A stretch of DNA of 64,000 bases from Acidobacteriota bacterium (GTDB taxonomy: Bacteria; Acidobacteriota; Terriglobia; Bryobacterales; Bryobacteraceae), in the NCBI GenBank assembly GCA_025352795.1, contig JANXSF010000090.1, positions 1 to 64,000 of the forward strand. Direction: 5' to 3'. Each line of letters opens with the position of its first letter. Position 1 is the first letter of the stretch. The notes beneath the pieces were generated by a model. That model saw nothing but the letters and a program-made list of their open reading frames with translations, did no database searches and was not told the DNA's origin. Below are positions 17,169 through 25,956 of the stretch, one piece after another. The position numbers and the translations under genes are program-made.

Positions 17169-19604
17169 CTATTTACCCTTCACGTTTTTGCCGCCTAGGA
17201 ACACCACTTTGCGCGAACGCCCGTCAATGGATTCGTCCTTATCGCATTCTGCCGCAACCAATTGTGTTCCCGCGTATAGATACTTAATCTTGGATGTTTT
17301 GCCGCCCGAACGGATTTCTTCACCCACTAAACGATTCTCTTGATATTGCTGCCTTCGTTCATAAATCAGGGACCTGTTCTTGAAGTCACTGTTGGTCACC
17401 TGATACCCGCGTATGCCCGATAAGCGCAGACCTTCCCAATCGAATTCCAGCTGTGTCCGTGGACCAACCAGTGGATCTTTGGATTGGAATTCCAGGGCTT
17501 GCGATACCCGGCCCTGGACGTCGTACTTTAGTTGAAAGAAATAGAGTCGGTGCCAAATGAATGGATGAAAGAAACGATTCCCGGACACACCCACTGCAAT
17601 ATTTTCGCCACCCACTTTCTCAAACAGAACTGGGTCCACCAACTGGTTGTTGGCAAATAGCACCGACGATTTGTGAATCAGATCGTCCAGATCCTTGGGT
17701 GCCGCGCCCGCTGCATCGTCTTCATAGCGGACGGAAATTGCTTGCTGAACTCGATCATCATAGCCAAAGCTGATAGACTTTTCGCCAGTGCCTTGGGGCT
17801 TATCAAAATTCGAGGAAATGGAACTGAGTCGGTTCTTTTCCCAAACATATTTCAAACGCAAATGGTTGGAAGCATCCACTTCTTCCACCTTGGTTTGAAA
17901 GGCCAGACTGGTGGGACAGTAGGGAATGTTGGACGGCAGCGCACGAGCTGAAAGCCAATTGGGCTCATTCTTTTCCGCACTAGGTTTGCTGTTGGTGCCG
18001 CCCACAGAAGCTAGCAAACGCATCACGGCGGCCCGACGAGCAGGATCAGCATCCAGGGTGTTGGAGATTTCAAGATAGCGGCGCAGTGAATCCAGCCCTT
18101 GCTTATTTTCCCTGGTGACCAATGCCGAGATACCTGCATAATAAAGCGATTCTGGATCAGTGGAGCTTACGTGAAACGCCTGACCAGCCAGCTTGCGGGT
18201 TTGATAAACATTCTTCTGACTCCAATTGGTGGACAACTGCTTATGGACGTCACCCAACGTGGTGTTCAATTGAAACAAAATTTCGTTGCGTAGCTTGTTG
18301 CCCATATTCCGTTCATCATCCACCGCCAGTTGGTCATACTGATCTAGCGTGGTGATGGCTTGTCCCAATTCGCCACGAGCCTGCAGGATCTCCGCTTTTT
18401 TCAAGAGCAGCTTCAGCGATTGCGCGTCAATTTGTTCGGCCATGCCAATGCTCTTTAGCGCATCGTCCAGCTTCCCCTGGTCTTTGTAACGGGATGCAAA
18501 ATCCAATGCCTGGGTGATGGCATCACGCTGTCCAAGGCTCAATTGTTTCTGTTGACCCTTCTTCGCTACAGCCAACTGACGCGAGTATTCTGCCCAGGCG
18601 ACGGTCAGATCTTTTTGCAAAACTTCGTTCGATGGTTGCCGCAAACTGGCCAATTGCAATTCTCTGTAGGCGGGACGATACTCGCTTTCGGCCAACCTTG
18701 ACTTGCCCGATTTCCAGTGCCCATTCAAGCTCTCTCGCAGGGCTTTTTGTTGCAGCACTTTTACATCGGCAAAAGATTGCTGGTGCTTTTCAAAATCGTT
18801 GTAGGCCAGTAAAAACTCATCCCAGGCTTCCCCTGCGGCCAATGCGCGAAGAATTGCCACTCGCCTTTCGATCCACTTCCGCTTGAAGGCAAGTGACTTT
18901 CTTAAACGATCATGCTCGCCAAGTGCTGAATAAGCTTCTTGGGATAAGCGGGCGAATCCCAGTCCACGGTCCAGCGATTCCACACTTTTCACACCGTTGT
19001 CAAAGTTCACTTCCGCCGATTGCATGGCATCTCGAACATAGGCTTCCACCCTGGCCATGGGCTGTTGAGTTCCAAACTTTTGCACTGCTGCAGAAAGCAA
19101 TGATATTTGCGTAGCGACTAACTCATTTTTCCCACGCAACAAATCAAGACCACTGGCATCAATGCAAAGTGCCGCCAAGTCTTCCACCCCTTCCGGCAAA
19201 AAGGCGGCGAATTCTTCAACTGGAACTTCTGTCCAGGCTTTTTCAGAAGACGATTTCTTGAATCCGATTTTGGCACCGGTCCAAAGCGCCGCAACATCGG
19301 CTGCCGCGTTCTTGGGAATTTCCTGCGGAACCAAATATTGGGGCGGTGTGCCCGTTTCAAAAAACGCCGGGACGCCTGCCGCAAAGTTTTTCACCAACAT
19401 GCTGGTCAGCTTTTCCGACGTCAACTTGGATAATTGCTTGTCGGCTTTAAGGTCAGTCCCCAGGATTCTAACCTTGTCTTTGCCGTTCACTTGCAACGAA
19501 ATTGCTTCCGTAAATTCCCAACCCTTTGCAGTGCGTGATACGATGAGTCCGCTGGCACCGGCAAGCACTGGCACCACTATACTGAGGAGGAGAATCTTGA
19601 ACAC
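17169..19604 (-). CDS. Secreted TPR-rich protein with C-terminal beta-strand repeats
   Basis: This 811-aa protein has a signal peptide (MFKILLLSIVVPVLAGASG). Residues about 190-540 are helical and carry TPR-like pairs (for example SLKLLLKKAEILQARGELGQ). The last 230 residues hold short beta motifs resembling YD/RHS strands: LKYDVQGRVSQALEF, LEFDWEGLRLSGIRGY and KIKYLYAGTQLVAAE. It is the first gene of the secreted TPR/caspase operon and is transcribed divergently from the kinase gene. I recognise no enzyme motif. A periplasmic scaffold or client of the caspase is a reasonable guess. Confidence 0.75.
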   Translation of the reverse strand: MFKILLLSIVVPVLAGASGLIVSRTAKGWEFTEAISLQVNGKDKVRILGTDLKADKQLSKLTSEKLTSMLVKNFAAGVPAFFETGTPPQYLVPQEIPKNAAADVAALWTGAKIGFKKSSSEKAWTEVPVEEFAAFLPEGVEDLAALCIDASGLDLLRGKNELVATQISLLSAAVQKFGTQQPMARVEAYVRDAMQSAEVNFDNGVKSVESLDRGLGFARLSQEAYSALGEHDRLRKSLAFKRKWIERRVAILRALAAGEAWDEFLLAYNDFEKHQQSFADVKVLQQKALRESLNGHWKSGKSRLAESEYRPAYRELQLASLRQPSNEVLQKDLTVAWAEYSRQLAVAKKGQQKQLSLGQRDAITQALDFASRYKDQGKLDDALKSIGMAEQIDAQSLKLLLKKAEILQARGELGQAITTLDQYDQLAVDDERNMGNKLRNEILFQLNTTLGDVHKQLSTNWSQKNVYQTRKLAGQAFHVSSTDPESLYYAGISALVTRENKQGLDSLRRYLEISNTLDADPARRAAVMRLLASVGGTNSKPSAEKNEPNWLSARALPSNIPYCPTSLAFQTKVEEVDASNHLRLKYVWEKNRLSSISSNFDKPQGTGEKSISFGYDDRVQQAISVRYEDDAAGAAPKDLDDLIHKSSVLFANNQLVDPVLFEKVGGENIAVGVSGNRFFHPFIWHRLYFFQLKYDVQGRVSQALEFQSKDPLVGPRTQLEFDWEGLRLSGIRGYQVTNSDFKNRSLIYERRQQYQENRLVGEEIRSGGKTSKIKYLYAGTQLVAAECDKDESIDGRSRKVVFLGGKNVKGK

Positions 19605-19752
19605 TTTCTAGGCCTTCTTTGATAGTTCAAATTAATATTAGTAGATTTTAAGCATATCAGTAATTTGCCGTGCAGAAAACGCCACAGACGAGGGTATTCA
19701 GACCCGCAAGTGTGTCCTTGCGTTAGACTTGTGTGAAAAAGGAATCCAAGCC

Positions 19753-21423
19753 ATGAGTGACCCCACCCATATCGGCAAATATCAACTTGAGGAACAATTG
19801 GGCGGCGGAATGGCCAGCGTCTTCCTGGCCCGCGACACGGTGATGGATCGACCCGTGGTGTTAAAGGTTTTGAAAGAAGCCAACGAGGATGCACGAAATC
19901 GTTTTCTGCAAGAAGCCAGAGTGGCCGGTAGGTTATTTCATGACAACATTATTCGCGCCTACGATTTTGGTGAGGATGAATCCGGTCGACCGTTTTTGGT
20001 AGTTGAATACCTGAAGGGCCAAGATCTGGGTAAGGCGTTAAAAGCTGGTGCACTGGGAGATTTGGCGTCGCGCCTGAAGATGGCGGAAGCCGTTGCCAAC
20101 GCGCTGGAATACATTCATTCCAAGGACGTGGTGCATCGCGATGTGAAACCGGACAACGTGTTTCTTACTGACGATGGCAAAGTGAAGCTAATGGATTTCG
20201 GCATTGCGCGTCTGGGCAATACGTCTTTGACGCAAGCAGGCTTTGCCATTGGAACGCCTCCGTACATGGCTCCAGAACAGATTCGAGCCGAATCTCCTAC
20301 ACCGCAAGTGGATGTGTATGCTTTTGGATTGCTGGTGTTTGAGTTGATCACCGGTCGACGGGCGTTCAGTGCAGAATCCTATGAGCAGGTGTTTTATAAA
20401 GTCTTAAATGATCCTTTGGATCAAGCGGCCATGCGCGAAGCTGGTGCTTCACCGCAACTGATCAGCTTAGTGAATCGGTGTGCGGCGAAGACGGTTGCCG
20501 AGCGTCCGCAAGGTTTTGCGCAGGTGAAAGATGAATTGCGCACTTTGCCCGATCGGGGTGCAACTTCTCTTACTGTTGCATCGCAGGCCGTCACGCAACT
20601 ATTTATTCCGACGGTGCCGGTGGTTGCGGCAACGGCCACTCCGGTAATTGCGCAAAAGGTTGGAGAAACGCGTAAGCCGCCGCTATTGTGGATTGGATTG
20701 GGTGTGGCCCTTTTAACGGCGATAGGGTTGGGCGCATGGTTCATGAAGGCGAAGACCCCTGAAGCCGAATTGAACGCGTCTACTTCGGCCCCAGTGAGCT
20801 TGCCAAAGCAACCAACTCCGCCCGATGGAATGGTGCTTGTGCCGGAGGGTCCATTTTTGTTTGGTCGCGACAAACTGTCGGTAACATTGCCCAGTTACTT
20901 CATTGACAAGTGTGAAGTCTCCAATGCTCAATATGCAAAATTCTGCCAAGCGACCGGGCGTAAATTGCCGCCGGAATTTCCCAAAGAACAGCCCGACCAC
21001 CCAGTGGTGAACGTCACCTTTCAAGATGCCAAGGCTTACGCACAATGGGCGGGGAAGCGCATTCCTACATCGCAGGAATGGGAGAAAGCAGCCCGGGGAA
21101 CCACTGGCTATGCGTTTCCATGGGGCGGTGCGGCTGACCCCAAGTTCGCCAATGTCAGCACTCCAGGTCGTCCTAAACAGTTGGTTCCGGTCCTGCAGTT
21201 TGAGGAAGGCAAAAGCCAATATGGGGCGCTGCAGATGGTGGGCAACGTGTTGGAATGGGTGGATTCGCCAGGGAAAAATTACCCGAATACTGTGCTGGTG
21301 CGCGGCGGAAGTTTTCAGGATTCTCTGGACAAAATCCCCGATGTCATGTGGGATGCCGCAGAGGTGCCGCCGACATTGGCCAAGCCAGTGATCGGCATCC
21401 GTTGCGTGGCTTCGGTTCGATAG
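19753..21423 (+). CDS. Membrane Ser/Thr protein kinase fused to formylglycine-enzyme-like domain (PpkA-like)
   Basis: ATG 19753 is preferred over an upstream TTG (19729) because AAGGA (19739-19743) is well placed. The product is 556 aa. Kinase residues 10-270 show a Gly-rich loop (LGGGMASV, 17-24), Lys38, HRD 128-130, DFG 148-150 and APE 173-175, so it should be active. A single membrane helix lies at about 310-331. The outer part (355-556) is a formylglycine-generating-enzyme/sulfatase-modifying type fold (GMVLVPEG, RIPTSQEWEKAARG, VGNVLEWV, RGGSF, GIRCV). Cytoplasmic kinases with periplasmic sensor domains control some T6SS through FHA proteins, and an FHA gene lies 1 kb downstream. The FGE-like part probably senses or binds rather than modifies sulfatases. 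Confidence 0.92.
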   Translation: MSDPTHIGKYQLEEQLGGGMASVFLARDTVMDRPVVLKVLKEANEDARNRFLQEARVAGRLFHDNIIRAYDFGEDESGRPFLVVEYLKGQDLGKALKAGALGDLASRLKMAEAVANALEYIHSKDVVHRDVKPDNVFLTDDGKVKLMDFGIARLGNTSLTQAGFAIGTPPYMAPEQIRAESPTPQVDVYAFGLLVFELITGRRAFSAESYEQVFYKVLNDPLDQAAMREAGASPQLISLVNRCAAKTVAERPQGFAQVKDELRTLPDRGATSLTVASQAVTQLFIPTVPVVAATATPVIAQKVGETRKPPLLWIGLGVALLTAIGLGAWFMKAKTPEAELNASTSAPVSLPKQPTPPDGMVLVPEGPFLFGRDKLSVTLPSYFIDKCEVSNAQYAKFCQATGRKLPPEFPKEQPDHPVVNVTFQDAKAYAQWAGKRIPTSQEWEKAARGTTGYAFPWGGAADPKFANVSTPGRPKQLVPVLQFEEGKSQYGALQMVGNVLEWVDSPGKNYPNTVLVRGGSFQDSLDKIPDVMWDAAEVPPTLAKPVIGIRCVASVR

Positions 21424-21521
21424 GCATGAATCGCTTGTGGTTCAAAGACCGCTAAATTACCCTGTCAGCTCGCCCGGAACGAAGTTGTTATCCCACTCAC
21501 TTCAGAATTTAGGTAAATACT

Positions 21522-22349
21522 TTATTGATGAATAAGAGAGACGTCGGCCACTACCCGAGCGGCTCCGCTGCCTGACGGGTTCACGACGTAAACGGCCCGA
21601 TCTATGCGAACTCCGCCGGTTTGTGGTGCGGTTGTGGCAGGCTCGTCATCATCTGTTGCCAATACTAAATCGCGAGAAGTTGACTTGCGTAACTGGTCGA
21701 TCAGTCCATTGCTGATTTCCATATTCTTGGCCATCATCACGCCAGATTGAGCATAGCCTGCGGGCTTCTTGTTTTGGTCGTGCAAATTGTAGAGCAGCTC
21801 ATCCAAACCTTTGACCGGCTCTCTGGAAAATACGATGAACAGCTTCTCTGTTCCAGCAGGACCGGTAAATTTCCAGGAAGACTTTTGCGGTAGATCGTAG
21901 CTCCTGCCGGGTTCCACGCGGTTCGACCCATCGGCGATGTTCTTGGCCGGAAATACAACTTGCCAGGTTCCACTAGTGCCCTGATTGACGACATACAGGT
22001 AGCCATTGTCGTTAGCTTCAACTTTGAGACGAATTTTTTCACCGGAATGAAATTTGGTATTGGATGCCACTTCCACATCCTGGCCACCTACATTCTTGAG
22101 CAACGTGTATTTTAAACCCAACGGAGCTTTGTTGTTTTGTGAAACGTTCTGTGAAACGTTTTGTGCAGCGGGCTGCGCAACAACAGGCCTGTTGACGGCA
22201 GCAGGTGTGGGCTTGAGTGGAGTTTTTGCGGGCGCATCCAGTCCTGCAAAATACATTTGGCGCGTTGTAGCGCGCTCTTGTTGCTGTTGGGCCATCAGGC
22301 ACGATGCCAACAGGCAGGTAATTACCAATTTAACTGTCATGGTATTCAT
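21522..22349 (-). CDS. Secreted DUF4384-like protein
   Basis: This 275-aa protein has a signal peptide (TVKLVITCLLASCLMAQ), then a Gln/Ala/Pro-rich stretch to about 75 with the tandem QNVSQNVSQN. The core at about 80-190 follows the DUF4384 pattern: FHSGEKIRLKVEANDNGYLYVVN, split by a strand turn, WQVVFPAK, NRVEPGRSYDLP and LFIVFSREPVKGL. DUF4384 domains are often near caspases, kinases and secretion genes and have no known activity. It is convergent with the kinase gene and divergent from the FHA-transglycosylase gene. The start could be ATG 22349 or the ATG nine bases further in. Confidence 0.8.
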   Translation of the reverse strand: MNTMTVKLVITCLLASCLMAQQQQERATTRQMYFAGLDAPAKTPLKPTPAAVNRPVVAQPAAQNVSQNVSQNNKAPLGLKYTLLKNVGGQDVEVASNTKFHSGEKIRLKVEANDNGYLYVVNQGTSGTWQVVFPAKNIADGSNRVEPGRSYDLPQKSSWKFTGPAGTEKLFIVFSREPVKGLDELLYNLHDQNKKPAGYAQSGVMMAKNMEISNGLIDQLRKSTSRDLVLATDDDEPATTAPQTGGVRIDRAVYVVNPSGSGAARVVADVSLIHQ

Positions 22350-22440
22350 CTATGTTCCTCCCAACCAGCATATAGTAGACCACTGAGTGTTGGGTGGCCC
22401 CTTCGCTATAATCGGGGATACCGAGAAGCTTGCTATCCAC

Positions 22441-23913
22441 ATGAGTGAACAGCCATTCACGCCCTCAATTCGAGTTCGTTCACAAACCGAATCCGGCCAG
22501 TACGATCACCGATTTCAGAAATCGTTCTGTATCGGTAGGGTGGATGAAACGGACGTCTGCATCAAAAACGAATTCGTGAGTCGTCGTCATGCGGAAGTGA
22601 ATTTGCGGAACGGGCAATGGTCAGTAACCGATCTTGGCAGCAGCAACGGAATTTTTGTAAATGGCCAGCGGGTGCAGAACAGTGCCATTGATGGGGAGCT
22701 TTCCATTCGTTTGGGTATAGAGGGTCCAACCGTTTTATTCAACGTCGAAAAGCCACCACCACCTCCTCCTCCAACACCTGTGCAAGCCAAGACGGTGTTG
22801 CCAGATCCTGCGACTACAAAAAGCATTGAGCGTTATTTCCAAAATCCGACCACTGCTGGTCCCGCCGGGGAGCATACGGTTTTGGTGCGTCATGCATTTG
22901 CTGAGGTTCAGAAAAAGCAGAAGCGTAAGTATGGCGGAGTGATGGCTGTGCTTGGCCTGTGTGTGGTTGCAGCGGGTGGCTACGCGTGGTATTTGCATCA
23001 ACAGGTGTCTCAGCAAAAAGCGATGGCGGTGAATTTGTTCTACACCATCAAGTCCCTGGATTTGGATATTGCGGGAGTGGAATCCATGGTCCGCGCGTCC
23101 AATTCGCAGCAAGGTGCAGCGGAGCTATCGAAGTACAAAGACCGTCGCAAAGAGATGGAGAAGAACTACGATAAGTTTCTGGACGGCTTGCATGTTTATG
23201 ACCCGAAAATGACGGAACAGCAGCGACTGGTGTTGCGAATCGCCAGAATTTTTGGGGAGTGCGAACTGGAAATGCCTCCGGAATTCATGGCCGAGATCAA
23301 CAACTACATTGCAAAATGGAAAGGTTCCAACAGGCTGGCGAAGGCAGTGAAGAGAGCCCAGGAAAATGGGTACATTCCGACGATCGTCAAGGAAATGCTG
23401 GCTCGCGATCTACCGCCGCAGTTTATGTATCTGGCATTGCAGGAAAGCGATTTCGATGCCTACATCAGCGGCCCGCCGACTCGTAGTGGCATCGCGAAAG
23501 GCATGTGGCAATTCATCCCACAAACCGCGCTGGATTACGGACTCAAACTAGGCCCATTGACAGACCTTCCCAGGCCCGACCCGGCAGACGACCGCCATCA
23601 TTGGGACCGGGCAACCAAAGCCGCCGCTTCTTACTTGAAGTTTCTGTACACCACAGACGCCAAGGCATCAGGACTTCTGGTCATGTCCTGTTACAACTGG
23701 GGAGAGGGCAGTGTGCTGCCTCTTGTGCGAAAGATGCCCGATAATCCGCGGGAAAGGAACTTCTGGCACTTGTTGGCCATGGGCAAGGAGAAGATTCCCG
23801 AAGAAACCTATAAGTATGTTTTCTACATTGTTTCGGCAGCGGTGATCGGCGAGAATCCGCGATTGTTTGGGTTCGATTTCGACAATCCACTAGGGTATTT
23901 GGAGAGCAAGTAG
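22441..23913 (+). CDS. FHA domain - TM - lytic transglycosylase fusion
   Basis: ATG 22441 gives 490 aa; a longer TTG start at 22387 is possible. Residues 25-100 form an FHA phosphothreonine-binding domain (GR at 32-33, SRRH 47-50, GSSNGIFVNG 66-75). A polyproline run and linker lead to one membrane helix at about 165-185. The outer part ends in an SLT-type lytic transglycosylase (about 320-450) with probable catalytic Glu335 in LALQESDF, then GMWQFIP and SCYNWGEGSV. It can thus read phosphorylation inside the cell and cut peptidoglycan outside. T6SS need a wall-cutting enzyme to install the membrane complex. The upstream membrane kinase is a plausible writer of the mark. Confidence 0.9.
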   Translation: MSEQPFTPSIRVRSQTESGQYDHRFQKSFCIGRVDETDVCIKNEFVSRRHAEVNLRNGQWSVTDLGSSNGIFVNGQRVQNSAIDGELSIRLGIEGPTVLFNVEKPPPPPPPTPVQAKTVLPDPATTKSIERYFQNPTTAGPAGEHTVLVRHAFAEVQKKQKRKYGGVMAVLGLCVVAAGGYAWYLHQQVSQQKAMAVNLFYTIKSLDLDIAGVESMVRASNSQQGAAELSKYKDRRKEMEKNYDKFLDGLHVYDPKMTEQQRLVLRIARIFGECELEMPPEFMAEINNYIAKWKGSNRLAKAVKRAQENGYIPTIVKEMLARDLPPQFMYLALQESDFDAYISGPPTRSGIAKGMWQFIPQTALDYGLKLGPLTDLPRPDPADDRHHWDRATKAAASYLKFLYTTDAKASGLLVMSCYNWGEGSVLPLVRKMPDNPRERNFWHLLAMGKEKIPEETYKYVFYIVSAAVIGENPRLFGFDFDNPLGYLESK

Positions 23914-23917
23914 AGGG

Positions 23918-23946
23918 TTCTGTCGCAAGCCGATTTGTGACATAAT
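23918..23946 (+). promoter_or_regulatory. Possible promoter of the effector unit, close to the start codon
   Basis: TTCTGT (23918-23923), 17 nt, CATAAT (23941-23946). The -10 is good and the -35 weak. The expected start site falls at or next to ATG 23954, and no Shine-Dalgarno sequence precedes it, so the transcript may be leaderless. Confidence 0.35.
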
Positions 23947-23953
23947 ACGAAAA

Positions 23954-24343
23954 ATGCCAAACCAAGTTTGCATGGGTGCGCAAATGATGTGCAGTTTCGG
24001 GATGGCCCCGAGTGCACTGGTTGTGTTGCCGATAAATCGAGTGATGACGGACATGATGCCCGACGCCAACATTATGGACCACGTGCCCATGGTGAATATA
24101 ATGCCATTCGGCGCATGTATGTCGATAGCAAATCCCACGGTAGCTGCTGCGACAACCGCAGCACTGGGGGTGCTGACGCCAATGCCCTGCATCCCGAATA
24201 CGCCATCGCCATGGGTTCCTGGGGCGCTGACGGTGTTGTTGGGGAATCAACCGGCCCTGGATAATGTGTCGCAATTAATGTGCGTATGGGCGGGAGTGAT
24301 TCAGTTTGTGACGCCGGGCGAAGTTACAGTTATGATTCCGTAG
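23954..24343 (+). CDS. PAAR-like (DUF4280) T6SS spike-tip protein
   Basis: This 129-aa protein has the pattern of the PAAR-like DUF4280 family: MPNQVCMGAQMMCSFG at the start, then LVVLPINRV, IMDHVPMVNIMPFGACMS, NPTVAAATTAALGVLTPMPCIP and a C-terminal LMCVWAGVIQFVTPG. Such proteins cap the VgrG spike and carry effectors. Several Cys and His residues are conserved, as in metal-binding PAAR tips. It opens a + strand unit with an adaptor, lipase and putative immunity protein, convergent with the vgrG-DUF4123 end of the main operon. No other PAAR gene is seen in the window. Confidence 0.92.
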   Translation: MPNQVCMGAQMMCSFGMAPSALVVLPINRVMTDMMPDANIMDHVPMVNIMPFGACMSIANPTVAAATTAALGVLTPMPCIPNTPSPWVPGALTVLLGNQPALDNVSQLMCVWAGVIQFVTPGEVTVMIP

Positions 24344-24349
24344 GACTGA

Positions 24350-24706
24350 ATGCAAATTCGGAAGAAGCAGCTTATGTTTTTGTCCGAACAGCAAGAGATA
24401 TCTTACGAACAACGTCTGACATCATTTTTGCAATCCCAGTTCGCCGATGCTCTGGCTCAGCCAGTAGATCAACTTCGCCCAGAGGTGTCTGCCCAGATCA
24501 AGAAAGCTCGTAGTTACCAGATTTTAACCGAACAGGATATTGCTGTTTATGTCATTACAGCCTTTCTATTGGGTGAGAATTTTGATTCGCAATTCCCTGC
24601 GGCTGGCGACGTTTTGACTGCCCAAATTCCGGGTGAAATGAAGTCGAAATTTCTTGAAGATTGGGCAGCAGAGATCTTCGTAGAATTGGAAGGCGCAATT
24701 AACTAA
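24350..24706 (+). CDS. Small T6SS-associated protein, possible effector adaptor
   Basis: This 118-aa, mostly helical protein lies between the PAAR-like gene (6 bp gap) and the lipase gene, whose ATG overlaps this stop by 1 bp (TAATG). The segment VITAFLLGENFDSQFPAAGDVL resembles short uncharacterised proteins seen next to DUF4123 and DUF4280 genes. There is no signal peptide. Position and coupling suggest it stabilises or loads the effector; this is inferred. An internal ATG at residue 9 is an alternative start. Confidence 0.65.
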   Translation: MQIRKKQLMFLSEQQEISYEQRLTSFLQSQFADALAQPVDQLRPEVSAQIKKARSYQILTEQDIAVYVITAFLLGENFDSQFPAAGDVLTAQIPGEMKSKFLEDWAAEIFVELEGAIN

Positions 24707-25956
24707 TGTCTTGGGGTAATCCTTTCAAAGCGGCTTGGGATGGAGCAACGAATGCTGCTCGTGAAACTGTGGGCGCTCTTGCGACAGGGGCGAAATGCGT
24801 GGCTGATGCTACCGCTGCTACTGTTCAATTTCTCGCTACAGAAGCCAAGGTTATCGCAAGGACAACAGTAGAAGTCGCCAAAGCTGCGGGTCGGACCGTA
24901 GTAAAGATTGCCGGGGTTGTTAAGGACAAGATTATATCTGCGGCTGAATGGACAGCTCAGATGGCTTTACGATTGGGGAAAGCACTCGTAAAAGGCGCTA
25001 TTATCGCTGCGAAGGTGGCTGTCAAAGCTATAGTTGCTGCATTTGATCTTGCCAAAAAAGTTTTTGCCGCAGTAGTCGCAGCGGTTTCAACTATGGCGTG
25101 TGTGGCTTATAGTTGGGCGGTGGGAGGAATAGCTCTTGCTGTGGGAGCGGTGCTCACCAAGCCTCTACTTGCGCAATTATTTAGGCCTTTGCTGCGTCTG
25201 GGAAAAGACGGCCCACCAGACCTTCTTGATGGACATACGATAGGGAAAGATTGCAGTGAGGTGAGCAGTGCTAACCCCTCTGGGGTGATGCCAAGTGGGT
25301 GCAAGCAAACTGCGGGTTCATTGCCGAAAATTAGCTACATAAACGGGATCAATACAAACCAAAAAACTATATGCCAGACCATGAAGAAGCTTGCCGATGA
25401 CACTTGTTCCGAAGTGATGGGAATTTATAATGCAACCCACGGCATCACCAAGGATATTGACGAATGTCTCGATAACATTGGTAAATCTAGCAACGAACCT
25501 GCAGTTGCTCCAATGAAAAAGATGATTGTAGAAGCTGCCGAGAATCAAAAGCCATTGACATTATATGCTCACAGTCAGGGCGGTCTAATTACTCAAGAAG
25601 CGATTTCGCAAGCCAAGCAGGAATTGATGATGAAATATCCGATTACCGCCGAAGAAGCGGAAAAGGCGTTGGGTGTTGTATCTGTCAAAAGTTTTGGAAC
25701 TGCAATGATGGGTTGGCCTAAAGGACCGGAATATGAGCGTTTCACCAACACGTCAGACCCAATTCCGCCTGCAATTCTTGGTGCCCAGACCTCCTACCCA
25801 TTGGAAACCTGGAAAGACAGCGCTGAGGCCACTCAACATCATGTGTTCACCAGTCCGCACTTAAATCCAATAGAAAGCCATAGTATGGATGACGTATACC
25901 TGGAAGAACTGAAAGCAGTGAAAGGAGCCCCATACTGTGTTTGCAAAGCTGCTTAG
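24706..25956 (+). CDS. Probable T6SS lipase-type effector (alpha/beta hydrolase)
   Basis: This 416-aa protein has an Ala/Lys/Val-rich helical N-terminus (1-165) with two hydrophobic segments (about 95-130 and 133-155), as in effectors that need an adaptor. The hydrolase domain begins near 205 (ISYINGINTN). The nucleophile elbow is LYAHSQGG with Ser290 (Ala-His-Ser-Gln-Gly). Asp351 in TNTSDPIPP and His392 in ESHSMDDVYL are well spaced to complete the triad. T6SS lipase effectors attack membrane phospholipids of target cells. It sits between a PAAR-like tip/adaptor pair and a putative lipoprotein that overlaps its 3' end. Function as a toxin is inferred from motifs and context. Confidence 0.8.
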   Translation: MSWGNPFKAAWDGATNAARETVGALATGAKCVADATAATVQFLATEAKVIARTTVEVAKAAGRTVVKIAGVVKDKIISAAEWTAQMALRLGKALVKGAIIAAKVAVKAIVAAFDLAKKVFAAVVAAVSTMACVAYSWAVGGIALAVGAVLTKPLLAQLFRPLLRLGKDGPPDLLDGHTIGKDCSEVSSANPSGVMPSGCKQTAGSLPKISYINGINTNQKTICQTMKKLADDTCSEVMGIYNATHGITKDIDECLDNIGKSSNEPAVAPMKKMIVEAAENQKPLTLYAHSQGGLITQEAISQAKQELMMKYPITAEEAEKALGVVSVKSFGTAMMGWPKGPEYERFTNTSDPIPPAILGAQTSYPLETWKDSAEATQHHVFTSPHLNPIESHSMDDVYLEELKAVKGAPYCVCKAA

